Below are positions 1 to 8,020 of a DNA stretch of 12,210 nt, in pieces. Origin of the DNA: Asterionellopsis glacialis (taxonomy: Eukaryota > Bacillariophyta > Plagiogrammaphyceae > Rhaphoneidales > Asterionellopsidaceae). The translations under genes and the position numbers were made by a program. The stretch spans positions 1 to 12,210 of the forward strand of contig WKLE02002734.1 in NCBI GenBank assembly GCA_014885115.2, in the 5' to 3' direction. The notes below the pieces were generated by a model. It was given only the letters and a program-made list of their open reading frames with translations. It was not told the DNA's origin and made no database searches. Each line of letters begins with the position of its first letter. Position 1 is the first letter of the stretch.

Positions 1-285
1 ACCACGCACTTGATTATTGAAGGGTGTACCATGAACATCATTGGAACATGTCATAGAATCTGGATGGGCTACAAAATATTTAAATTTCTCACTGACTCCT
101 TCGTCACCATCAGCTTTCTCCTCATCTTGTGCAACACTCGTGGCATCGCCAGGACCCCCACCAGCGGGCGGAGATACTCCTCCCGAAGGAGCAGTTGCTG
201 AAACCATCATGATCGCCGGTCCTCCTCCAACAGTCAAAGCAAGCATGGATACCCATGATGTCACCCAAATAGATGAAAACTTCAT
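1..285 (-). CDS. Partial secreted protein of unknown function (5' end only)
   Basis: The minus strand is open from an ATG at 285 to the window edge, giving the first 95 residues; the rest lies outside. Residues 1-30 form a signal peptide: MKFSS, then a hydrophobic stretch (WVSMLALTVGG, AIMMVSA) with a plausible cleavage site after VSA at residue 30. A Pro/Gly-rich linker follows (about 31-48, PSGG, SPPAGGGPG), then an acidic stretch (about 53-66), then a segment with KYFVAHPDSMTC and SNDVHG around one cysteine (Cys80). That last segment loosely recalls the cysteine-rich Y...CxND repeats of many secreted stramenopile proteins, but this is a weak resemblance from memory. The start is chosen because the signal peptide begins there and a TATA-like box lies 41 bases upstream. 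Plus-strand frames over the same bases are shadows. No function is assigned. Confidence 0.75.
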   Translation of the reverse strand, partial: MKFSSIWVTSWVSMLALTVGGGPAIMMVSATAPSGGVSPPAGGGPGDATSVAQDEEKADGDEGVSEKFKYFVAHPDSMTCSNDVHGTPFNNQVRG

Positions 286-325
286 GGTACTTACTGCGAG
301 CTGATGTGTCTTTTTAGTCTTCCTC

Positions 326-408
326 TTTTATGTGGCTAACTTTGCTTTTAGTGCGATCCAAAAGCAAATAATGCTACTGTACGAGATGACTCTCTCGTCC
401 TTGATTGG
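326..408 (-). promoter_or_regulatory. Putative promoter of the left secreted gene (TATA-like and CCAAT boxes)
   Basis: On the minus strand an ATAAAA box (326-331, in the context CACATAAAA) lies 41 bases upstream of the ATG at 285. A CCAAT box (404-408, context CCAATC) lies 119 bases upstream. The same two words occur upstream of the hydrolase gene. Short boxes are common by chance in AT-rich DNA, so this is a suggestion only. Confidence 0.35.
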
Positions 409-540
409 TTTCAAAAGCGGTTTTAAAGCACAGTTCGACTAAAATCTCTGTTCCATCTGTCAGCACTTTCGAGAAATCTTTTTCGTATATGATGTCTTCG
501 TAGGAATCTACAAAATAGAGTTAGTTCGGTAGGATTTACT

Positions 541-599
541 GCCTGGTACAGATACGTAGGACCTACATGTAGATCCTGTACAGGTATCTGGTACTCAGA
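541..599. repeat. Small GTAC-rich repeat block
   Basis: The block contains CCTGGTAC (542-549), CTGGTAC (588-594), a CCTGTACAGG palindrome (574-583) and several TACGTAGG/CCTACATG words. It has the same vocabulary as the larger block at 4150-5160 and lies about 260-310 bases upstream of the start of the left secreted gene. Confidence 0.55.
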
Positions 600-1358
600 C
601 GGATGGGTATTCCTTGTGATTTACGGTGAACTGTCGTCTATCTGAATCTTTTGTATCTTCCGGTAATGACCCCAGAACCACTCAGTACCCACGGAAAAAC
701 ACCCCATCTCTAGAGAGTGTTTCTGCTCCAAATGTGGTTGAAAATTATCCTTTACCCCCAAACAATGGCAGAACATTATTTTAGCATTTCTCCCTCCAAT
801 AGAATCTCCCAAACAAAGACACAAGGAAATAGGGACGAGGAACAAGGAGGCAAACTCGTGCACTAAAGTACTACTGACCATTCAAGTGAAATCAGTGTTG
901 GCCTCTCTAGAACACATCGGACAAGGACAGCGAAATGTGTCTAGCAAAGTCATTTGTGTTTGGTAAATCAAAAGCAAAAAAAAGCTTGCAACCAAAAGAA
1001 AAGAACACGCCAAGAGGTTGATTAACAAACGGGTTTGAATGAGAGTGAAAGAAGGACTGTTCTGGAAGGTGAAGTAGTAACTGTTGAGGATGGATATACA
1101 CCACAAGGTAGATGTCGGCTAAAGACGATTTGCGTTGTATCATGGTGCTACAACTGCTGCCGGAGACAAAAAAAAATGTATACAATACCCATTCCACCAA
1201 ATGAATGCAAGCAGAAAAATATGTTGCAGCTAATAATAATGTATATTGGCACAGACACATATTTTTTGTGAATATGTTTAAACATTATCAAAGTGTGGTG
1301 TTGTACAAACAGGACCCGAAAAGCACAGATTACACAATGTAAACCAACAGATATAATA

Positions 1359-1382
1359 CAACAACAACAACAACAACAACAA
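1359..1382 (+). repeat. (CAA)8 microsatellite
   Basis: There are eight perfect CAA units in non-coding DNA. No open frame of interest runs through it. Confidence 0.95.
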
Positions 1383-2691
1383 TAATTTCAACTAAATAAG
1401 GATGATTATATCATGGTACTGGCAAAACGATAGGCATCACGTTTGCACCAGCTGCTTTTGTGAACGTACGAAGATCATCATTAGATTCATCACACGGAAA
1501 GTTGGTATCATTGCTGCTTTCCGAGATAAATTAATAACCTGACTGCATGGTTGCGTTGAGAACTAGAGCCTACCTAGAAAGCATCAACACTCAGTAGCCG
1601 ACCCGAATAAAAGTTCAATTCTCCAATGATAGCACATGCCAGGTATGATTATAAATTTCAGGGATTCTTTGTGTTGATCTGGTTGCACTCCATAAGTATG
1701 AGTCGAGATTCAACAGCATCAAATATCAACCTGGAGGGTCGTCTTTTGCTCTTTCCTTCCTTACCAACCAATCTACCCATCTCTTGCATCAACTCCACTA
1801 ATAATTTCTAATAGCCAAAAAACACACAATGACCTGAGGACATTGCACAATTTGCAGCAAAAATACAGCAGAGGATTCGAAAGTTGCTAACATTAGAAGA
1901 AGTTATACCCTCAAACAAATCTACCATGCATATAGTTGAACATATTATCTCCAATCATTGACAGAGGTTCACAGTCCTACTCAATAATCATTATGGCGTG
2001 GATTACCTAGCATAGGGAACCAAATGCAATTTCCAATTATTCCCTGAGTTATCACTCTATGTCCTTTGTGCTGCAATCAACACTTTCAAAAATGGATTGA
2101 CCCATCATGCACACCATTTACTAATATGCCTGATCGTCATTGCCTCGGCTATTTATTGATGAAAGAGCCATAGTAGATTTGGATGTGACTACTGTACAAA
2201 GGAAAGAAAATTAGAGAAGAATCAATAGAGTACATATTGCTTTTGACGAATTAAATGTTTAACTGCATGACCTTAATGCCAATAGTGTTGAATTCTTGAT
2301 GGAAACGACAACATTGAAGGGAGATGCTTATTGTGATGTTATCCGAACAAGTTTTGCGTCAAGGAACATTGGCGATAACCACACGGACCACAATGACTGG
2401 AATCAATTAAAAAACAACATGCTACAAAATAAACTCAAAAGTACTAGGTACAAATTGAAGGAACACAAAAATGCTAACTGCTGTAAATAGATTGATAATA
2501 TGCACACTGACGTAAATAGAATATTTATTGAATCCTTATTGGAGGTAGTAGAAGCTTTCTACAGTACCCACCTCTACCTTCCTCCTCTTCTAACTACAGT
2601 AATGATCGTCAGGATTTTCATGTCGTTTCTCCTCTTTCAATCCAATCAAACTAGAACTTCATTAGTCTCATCCTGCTTTTCTTTGAAAGAA

Positions 2692-4028
2692 TTATTTTCT
2701 CCCTCCCTTCAGGTTGTATTTCTTGCCCTTCTTACCCTTTTTCTTCTTGCCTTCGCATGATGAAACATCAGATACCTTCCTCCAGATGTCAAAGGCATAT
2801 ACGTATACGTTCTTCCCGTTGGTATCTACCAAGACAGGAGCGCTATCATCAAGAGCAGTACTGCAGTGACCCTTGCGTCCACATGGAGATGTGGCACTTG
2901 GTTCAAGGAAAGACACCATAGGAGTATAACATACGTCATAATCGGTGTAGTCTCCTGTATCGGCAATTTCTACTGGGTGAGGCCAAGAAACAGTCCCTGA
3001 AATGGCCATACGATTCCAGTTATCGATCATGACAGGAAGAGTTGGTTCAAGGTCTGATTGAGAATCATCTCCATGAGCAAAGGCGGTGACAGCTGCGGTC
3101 TTGAAGTCTTCATCAATCCAGAATTTGGTTCCTTCTGGACAGTCGAGGCATTCGTCCTGTGGGCCTGAAATCATGGCCGCTCCAGCGATCTTCTTGGTTT
3201 GGGCAAGATAGGCGGCATGTCCAGCACCTGTTGTGATTACAAAGACAAACGTTGGTAGCAGAACAGGCATTAGGGGAAAGGACAAGACGATGGGCATATA
3301 TATGATTGGTACAGTGGTCAGAAGAAGAAGAACGAGTAAGAGCGAGGAAATAGATGGATGTACTTACCTTGGGAGTGACCGACAAAGGCGATATTTTTCC
3401 ACACAAGGGTAGGTAGGGCTGGATAGTCTTCCTTAGCAGGTTTGTAGAACGTATCCCATCCTTCATCTGGGTAATCTGCATCGAGCTTGGCTAACAAAAG
3501 GCCCAAACGCCCCTCAATCGAATCGAGGGGATCAACGGCCTTCCAGAATTCGGCTCCGTTGTATTCAAGGTTGCTGCCATAGTCGCCTCCATAGATGGCA
3601 TCAATGTGCTGTTCGGTGAGGCACTCTACTTGTTCTTCAACTGTAGGTAAACTCGCACATCTTGTGTTACGGAATCCATCTCCTCTACTGAGGAATCCAT
3701 AAGTAAGTCCAATGGTTGGGTTTCCAGCTGCAGCAGCGGATTGGATCAAACATGAAGAGAGGCCGGGCCAATCGGTAGTACCAGGTAAGTACACCGTGAG
3801 CGGCTTGTCTCCAGAGGGCGATCCAACAACCATGTGGTGTTCATCGTTGTTGTAGACAGTACTACCAACTTGGATGTCAGGTCCAATTCTCCCGGTAGGG
3901 TCGCATTCACTTGGCTTCAAGCGACGCAAGTCCTCAATGTCAGGAGTACAAAGGTCTGGGGTGTTTGCAGCCACAGCTCCGAGGATTACGACACTGGTAA
4001 GTCCTGCGAGGGCAGATGAGAACTTCAT
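2692..4028 (-). CDS. Secreted alpha/beta hydrolase with lysine-rich tail (two exons)
   Basis: Exon 1 is 4028-3368 and exon 2 is 3227-2692. Joined they give 398 residues, stop TAA. Residues 1-21 are a signal peptide (MKFSSALAGL, then a hydrophobic core ending VAA), so the product probably enters the secretory route. Residues 217-221 are GHSQG, the nucleophile elbow of serine alpha/beta hydrolases, with Ser219 the likely nucleophile; AGHAAYLA follows directly. A strand-like MISGPQDE (239-246) comes next, then AFAHGDDS (269-276), a candidate site for the acidic residue, and GHCS (340-343), a candidate catalytic His. Several cysteines suggest disulfides. The end is basic, with KKKKGKKGKK at 381-390. 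GHSQGAGHA with these surroundings resembles the BPSS1187-like group of hydrolases (from memory). The substrate is unknown; esterase or lipase-like action is inference. The frame closes exactly across the splice, which strongly supports a live gene. Confidence 0.93.
3228..3367 (-). other. Spliceosomal intron of the hydrolase gene
   Basis: On the minus strand the donor reads CAAG|GTAAGTA and the acceptor ACAACAG|GTGC. Length is 140 bases, with a pyrimidine- and T-rich interior. It splits the Gly codon of GHSQG (phase 1: exon 1 ends in G, exon 2 begins GT). Removing it joins GHSQ-G-AGHAA in frame, and 661 + 536 coding bases is a multiple of three. Confidence 0.93.
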
Positions 4029-4089
4029 GGTGTCAGGGTTTCCGTTGTGTTAACTTGCTAATTCAAGAGATCACGAGATCAGTTTTGGA

Positions 4090-4131
4090 TTTTATGTGAA
4101 GTTCACAGTTAAGTAGAAAGTGAGCGATTGG
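4090..4131 (-). promoter_or_regulatory. Putative promoter of the hydrolase gene (TATA-like and CCAAT boxes)
   Basis: On the minus strand ATAAAA (4090-4095, context CACATAAAA) lies 62 bases upstream of the ATG at 4028. CCAAT (4127-4131, context CCAATC) lies 99 bases upstream. The order and words match those before the left secreted gene; the spacing differs. Confidence 0.4.
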
Positions 4132-4495
4132 ACCGCGAGAATCTGGCGGTGGGAATATGACCCCCTGTTAGGACACTACAAGGTACAGTAACCCAGGTGC
4201 GTCCTAGTATTAGTCCTACTTACCAGGTACCATGTACGTTGTAGTGACAGAAGGAGTCTCTAGAGGACCAAATTAGATCCTGTGTCTGTTATACTTTCTC
4301 AGAAGTTTCTGTACAAGATACAGTTGGATTACCTAGGTAGAACTAAGGCTGTACAGGGAACACATGTTACCCTACGGTACTGTTTATAACTATAAGGTAT
4401 GAGATACAATGTACCAGGTACTAGTTATAGTACTCTAGAGGTATCCAACCAACATGTACAGGTATTTTTTCACATGCTGTCTTATTCCGCGTAAT

Positions 4496-4535
4496 CATTT
4501 TCGAACTGGTTTTAGATTCGACAATCCTACGTACC
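4496..4535 (+). repeat. Direct repeat, copy A (40 bases)
   Basis: It begins CATTTTCGAACTGG and ends TCCTACGTACC. It matches 4961-5000 at 38 of 40 positions. About 50 bases upstream are further shared words, AGGTATCCAACCAA and a CTGCTGTCTTA-like segment, so the repeated unit was originally longer. Confidence 0.9.
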
Positions 4536-4559
4536 CGGTACTGTAGGACCACCAGGTAG

Positions 4560-4577
4560 CTGGTACCCGGGTACCAG
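4560..4577. repeat. Perfect 18-base palindrome
   Basis: CTGGTACCCGGGTACCAG reads the same on both strands. It sits inside the GTAC-rich block and overlaps one of the CCAGGTAC copies. Confidence 0.9.
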
Positions 4578-4960
4578 GTACCGTATGGCTTTGTCTCCGT
4601 ACAGGTAGTGTGCTCCGAACCAAAAAAAAATACCTGGTAGCAGGCTATTTTTATGAATTACCTGGTACATATTATTGAATGGCATTTTCATATTATTATA
4701 TGCACAAAATATCATCCGATCTTAATATTGACTTAAAGAATTGTCAAGCGATTAGGGGTGCTCACGTCATTAACAGGCAGAATTTTACGGGATTAAAGAA
4801 CTATAGGTATCCAACCAAGATTCTGGAAAAATAAAATAAAATTTGCTACTGTGTAATGACATACAAGTGAAGGCTGGCGCACTCTCAGCGTATGTACCGT
4901 ATTTTCATCTGCTGTCTTACTGTACCGATATTTCTTATTATTGCCGTTCGGGCGCCTCCG

Positions 4961-5000
4961 CATTTTCAAACTGGTTTTAGATTCGACAGTCCTACGTACC
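4961..5000 (+). repeat. Direct repeat, copy B (40 bases)
   Basis: This is the second copy of the repeat at 4496-4535, 465 bases downstream in the same orientation, with two substitutions. The shared upstream words are at about 4806-4819 (GGTATCCAACCAAG) and 4910-4919 (CTGCTGTCTT), further apart than in copy A, so insertions have occurred here or deletions there. Confidence 0.9.
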
Positions 5001-5237
5001 TTTTACCGGATACTGTACAAGGTACTTGGTATGAACATTATTATTATTTATTTGTCAAATATTTGTTTACAAGACTCATTTCTGATACGCAAGGTCCAAT
5101 TCTGACACACTAGGTAGAGAGGGTTTTTCTAAAATATTACCTGGCACAATTCCTGGTACCTTTCGTGTGAAATCAGTTTCCTAACACCAGGATTTCGTAG
5201 GAAAATACATACGCATAATTTTTGTTGATTCAGTAGG

Positions 5238-6664
5238 ATGACACTAACTACTTGGTTCTACCAACAAGGTGGAAAAGAATCAAGTCCTGTTGAAAAACCT
5301 TTGTTGACTGATGAGCACAAAAAAATAGAGTTGCTTGAGCAAGAAAGTATTTCAATCTTATTGAAGATCCACTAAAACCTGTTGCTTTTTTAGATGAGAA
5401 GTGGTTTTAAACAACAAACCATCGTCAAAAGCTTAAACTGTTACCTAAGGGACAAAATGAAATAGAGATTCCAAAATACCAAAGGTCAAAGATCCATTCG
5501 TGGAGGTATCCAGTCAAGGTTAGCTGTTGTGTTTTGTTTCTTGTGAATGCTGACAAGCACTATTACCCTACTACTAACTCTCCTCTTATTCTTTGCCGTT
5601 CTCCCTGTTTTAAAACAGGTGATATATATGGGTGTAGTGGCTTGTCCAAATAAGGAAAAAAACTTTGATGGAAGAGTGTTTATGAAAAGGGTCAGTGAAT
5701 GAAAGAAAGAAGGAAAGGGATCCAGGAACTCATGGTTTTCAATTGATATACATGTCAATGATGAGTTGAATGGGGGCCATTAGTGCACAATACTTTCCAA
5801 TATTGTTGATGAAAATGAAGATGTTACCATACAATATTCCTTTGATTTGTTGATTGACATGTATGATCTAGATGAGTTTGTAGCCAAGCAATTGCAATTT
5901 TATCATATAACACATACAGGTGCTGATAAGAAAAAAAATTTGTGGACTTAAATGAGGAGGATCAAGACTTGAATGAGTTGGGAAGGTTTACCAACTCGGA
6001 CAGGACACAGAAGGATTTGACTCTTACAGATGCACAACTTTGTGTTAAATTGGAAAAGGGTGACAAAGTGGATGGGGATGTGCCTTGCAACTCTAAGTTT
6101 ATGTTGAAATGGATTCCTGAAGTGGCCAAGGCTATGAGAGAAGTGTATCATTGGATACCAGCAAACAAAAAGTTGTATTTGGTGATGGATAATGCTGGAG
6201 GTCACAGAATGGACAATGCTAAGGAATTATATGTTGAAGAACTCAACAAACATAACATTGAAACAATCTGGCAGGTACCAAGATCACCAGAGACAAACAT
6301 GCTAGATTTGGGAGTTTGGATGAGCATTCAAGCAGCTATGATGAGGGTTCACCATAATGCACATAATCATTGCTGTCATCATGATGCATTGGGTAAGAGT
6401 GTAGATGATGCATGGGACAACTAATTAAACGAAAGGGCTTTTGAAAATGTTCATGGATGATTGAAAGTTGTTTTACAGTTGATTGTAAAGGATGAAGGTA
6501 GTAATAAGCTTGTGGAGGAACACAGGGGGGAGCTTTTCTGAGATGCAACAATTGTTGATCTTGTGTCCGTAGATGATGACCAAAACATTAGAATAAATAT
6601 AGACATGGATGACCAGGAAACTGGTGATGATGATCTTATTGACAATGAGTCTGATACAGACTAA
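5238..6664 (+). pseudogene. Decayed DDE transposase, Tc1/mariner/IS630 superfamily (relic 1)
   Basis: Reading through breaks gives a transposase. TDEHK and ARKYFNLIEDPLKP lead to AFLDEKWF (first Asp, 5393-5395). RYPVK then continues across an intron-like gap into MGVVACPNKEKNFDGR. LVMDNAGGH holds the second Asp (6188-6190), and SPETNMLDLGVW the third (6305-6307), 38 residues later by my count. A tail follows (HHDALGKSVDDAW, LKVVLQLIVKDEG), then an acidic end and TAA at 6662. In-frame stops are at 5336, 5408, 5700, 5781, 6422, 6458 and 6539. One-base slips fall in A runs near 5320 and at 5931-5938. The longest clean stretch is about 5942-6421. The family catalyses transposon excision and insertion at TA; this copy cannot make protein. 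I did not find its terminal repeats, and the N-terminal DNA-binding part is not recognisable. Confidence 0.9.
5519..5618 (+). other. Probable intron inside transposase relic 1
   Basis: The donor is GTCAAG|GTTAGC and the acceptor AAAACAG|GTGATA, preceded by a pyrimidine-rich tract. Length is 100 bases. Removing it joins PVK to VIYMGVVACP in phase 0, just where transposases of this superfamily have a continuous KVMFLGVVA-type strand. Read unspliced, this stretch does not match the family. Confidence 0.7.
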
Positions 6665-6779
6665 TAAAAAAAAAAACTACTCCTGTTACCACCATCAACA
6701 TTATTTCTTTGACTAATTTTATGGAATTTTCATAAAAGAAATATTGGTTAGTGTGCTTTTCAAAACATACAGACATTAT
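6665..6779. other. Short AT-rich spacer after relic 1
   Basis: It holds an A run, and TTTTATG and CATAAAA separated by seven bases, which form a small hairpin. No gene is seen. Confidence 0.5.
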
Positions 6780-7079
6780 CTAAAGTTGCACATGCTTTGA
6801 AAGTGCAAATGCAACTTCCTCCCACTGCTGATGGGATACAAGAGTATCTCTCACATCAGAGGTGACTCTGGTGCTAACCAAGCCACAGCAACCCAACAAT
6901 GGAAGAAGGTCTACCCAATCTATCCCTGTAGCATTCTGGATGCCATCTCTAGCATCTTCAAAGTCTGAGATGGGTAAGATATAATACCAAACTCCTTTTT
7001 TTGCTTGCAGCAAAAGACCAGTTATAATTTCAAATGCTTCTTGACTAATTGTGGTTCCCCCCTTGTTCCCAGGGGACTG
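6780..7079 (-). pseudogene. Unrecognised protein-like fragment
   Basis: The minus strand is open for 99 codons, from after a TGA at 7080-7082 to a stop at 6780. An ATG lies at 7013, but the protein-like composition begins upstream of it (SPGNKGGTTISQEAFEIITG). The middle reads WYYILPISDFEDARDG and then GIDWVDLLPLLGCCG, and the end has WEEVAFALSKH. The mix of hydrophobic and charged residues looks like real protein, not a chance frame. I do not recognise the family. It lies 115 bases beyond the stop of relic 1 on the opposite strand, so it could be a second product of that element, a captured gene piece or an exon of a lost gene. A hairpin covers its 5' part. Confidence 0.45.
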
Positions 7080-7130
7080 TCAGTTCCCCACATTCTGTAG
7101 AGTGCCTCATCTTCTTAGAACAAGGGGGGA
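7056..7130. repeat. Inverted repeat (13-base perfect arms) with inner imperfect stem
   Basis: TCCCCCCTTGTTC (7056-7068) pairs perfectly with GAACAAGGGGGGA (7118-7130). Inside, GGGGACTG (7072-7079) and CAGTTCCCC (7081-7089) form a second stem with one bulge. It overlaps the 5' end of the minus-strand fragment. Confidence 0.85.
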
Positions 7131-7448
7131 TTAAGGATAGCAACTGTTACGCTACAGCAGTTCATGCCAAATAAAAGTAGATGCCTTGATTTCTATAATA
7201 CTATTTATAGAATAAGTAATCATGTAGATATTAGTGAACACACATTGATTGGCAAGAGTTTCTTATGGAGTTGCCTTGTCAAATTCAAGTGGTCATCCAA
7301 GGTGATGCCTTTATGTCTAGTGATCATTATACATTTTTGTTTTTCATGGTACTATTGGAAATAGACAGTGGATTTACCTACTCCTGTGCAAAAGGACATT
7401 CAAATAGAAGCAAAATTTGCTAGTCTGTGTTACTTTCAATATTACTTG

Positions 7449-7476
7449 TCAAGTTGTTCCAGAATTAGGTGGACCA
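7449..7476 (+). repeat. Inverted dispersed repeat, left copy
   Basis: This 28-base segment, beginning TCAAGTTGTTCCAG and ending GGTGGACCA, is the reverse complement of 11816-11843 with one mismatch. Confidence 0.9.
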
Positions 7477-7581
7477 GTCCAGTACTGAACTGTGATGTAG
7501 AAAAAAAAATAGTCCAATTGATCAAAGCTAGTAATTTTGCATGTTGTTACTTTTTTGGGGATGGTGCAATGTACCATTTTA

Positions 7582-7703
7582 TGGTACCAATTTCTCTTTA
7601 CACTGCCACCTACATGGTATGGTTCCATGCACAAGACACCCCTGCATGGAACGTACCAGTGGTTACTAGTTGAAAATGGCTGTGTAAGGAGAAATTGGTA
7701 CCA
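7582..7703. repeat. Long imperfect hairpin (foldback or MITE-like)
   Basis: Outer arms 7582-7603 and 7682-7703 pair over 22 bases with one mismatch (TGGTACCAATTTCTC at the tip). Inner arms 7615-7630 (TGGTATGGTTCCATGC) and 7644-7658 pair with one gap and one mismatch, leaving a 13-base loop. The whole is 122 bases. No clear target-site duplication flanks it. Confidence 0.85.
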
Positions 7704-7952
7704 CAACAAAAAGCATCATTTTGAAAGATTGATTGGAAGAGATTGGGCATGGGTGCCAATTTTGGTCCATTGGGGCACTGACATTGTACTATGCTGGCAA
7801 CAATGTTGAAAAGAAAGGGAATTAAAATTATTAGTAGTCAATAAATCATATGCTATTTTAAACTAGTACTAAAAAACACTCGCCAATCCACCATTTTGTC
7901 TTTGACACCTATTTTTTATGGGATCCTTATGGGCAATTTACTTAGAGTTTAC

Positions 7953-8020
7953 ATCTGGCAGGGTTTGGTTTATTCATGTGAACCAAACTCCCCAAGACAG
8001 CCAATGGACGCCTGCCAGAT
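7953..8020. repeat. Nested inverted repeats in the GC-richer patch
   Basis: ATCTGGCAGG (7953-7962) pairs perfectly with CCTGCCAGAT (8011-8020). Immediately inside, GTTTGGTT (7963-7970) pairs with AACCAAAC (7981-7988) around a 10-base loop. Confidence 0.8.

Larger units (their letters stand above)
409..2691. other. Long intergenic stretch with no supported gene
   Basis: This 2.3 kb is AT-rich with many stops in all frames. Open frames such as 621-881 and 907-1260 (minus) and 1626-1811 (plus) have skewed, low-complexity translations without recognisable motifs, so I do not call them genes. It contains a small GTAC-rich block (541-599) and a (CAA)8 microsatellite. A plus-strand stretch at about 2240-2490 reads with few stops and a mixed composition, including DVIRTSFASRNIGD, and could be a decayed coding fragment, but I do not recognise it. 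No tRNA-like or rRNA-like sequence was seen. Confidence 0.6.
4150..5160. repeat. GTAC-rich non-coding block upstream of the hydrolase
   Basis: This block is packed with GTAC, GGTACC and CCAGGTAC/CCTGGTAC words. Full eight-base copies are at 4223-4230, 4414-4421, 4574-4581, 4661-4668 and 5152-5159, with many one-off variants such as ACCTAGGTA, CTGTACAGG and CGGTACTG. I found none of the eight-base words in the right half of the window. Open frames here (4527-4715 minus, 4892-5113 plus) are made of the repeat words and are not genes. It may be a regulatory repeat, an old mobile element or a satellite-like expansion. Confidence 0.65.

Noticed and set aside
621..1271. Open frames on both strands (621-881, 882-1106, 907-1260, 1035-1271)
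   Set aside because: Translations are skewed (Phe/Leu/Ser/Cys-rich) without motifs, overlap each other in opposite strands, and have no promoter or splice context.
1359..1382. CRISPR-like regular repeat
   Set aside because: It is a plain trinucleotide microsatellite without spacers.
1626..1811. 61-codon plus-strand frame
   Set aside because: It is short, with no motif, in AT-rich DNA with stops close on all sides.
2500..2760. Plus-strand frame over the hydrolase 3' end
   Set aside because: It is largely antisense to the coding exon, with a hydrophobic low-complexity translation that mirrors the lysine-rich tail.
3113..3481. Minus-strand frame running through the hydrolase intron
   Set aside because: It is a different frame that crosses the intron and matches nothing; the spliced frame explains the bases.
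4527..4715. Minus-strand frame in the GTAC block
   Set aside because: It is a translation of the repeat words (PGYQLPGG), not a gene.
5486..6645. Minus-strand frames (5486-5758, 5948-6205, 6336-6551, 6451-6645)
   Set aside because: They are antisense to the transposase relic, whose plus-strand motifs are clear.
5238..6664. An intact, active transposase in relic 1
   Set aside because: Seven in-frame stops and two frameshifts; the apparent start at 5942 is a GTG inside the frame, not a true start.
7449..7809. Two genes on opposite strands at the hairpin
   Set aside because: Their mutual likeness comes from the inverted repeat at 7582-7703.
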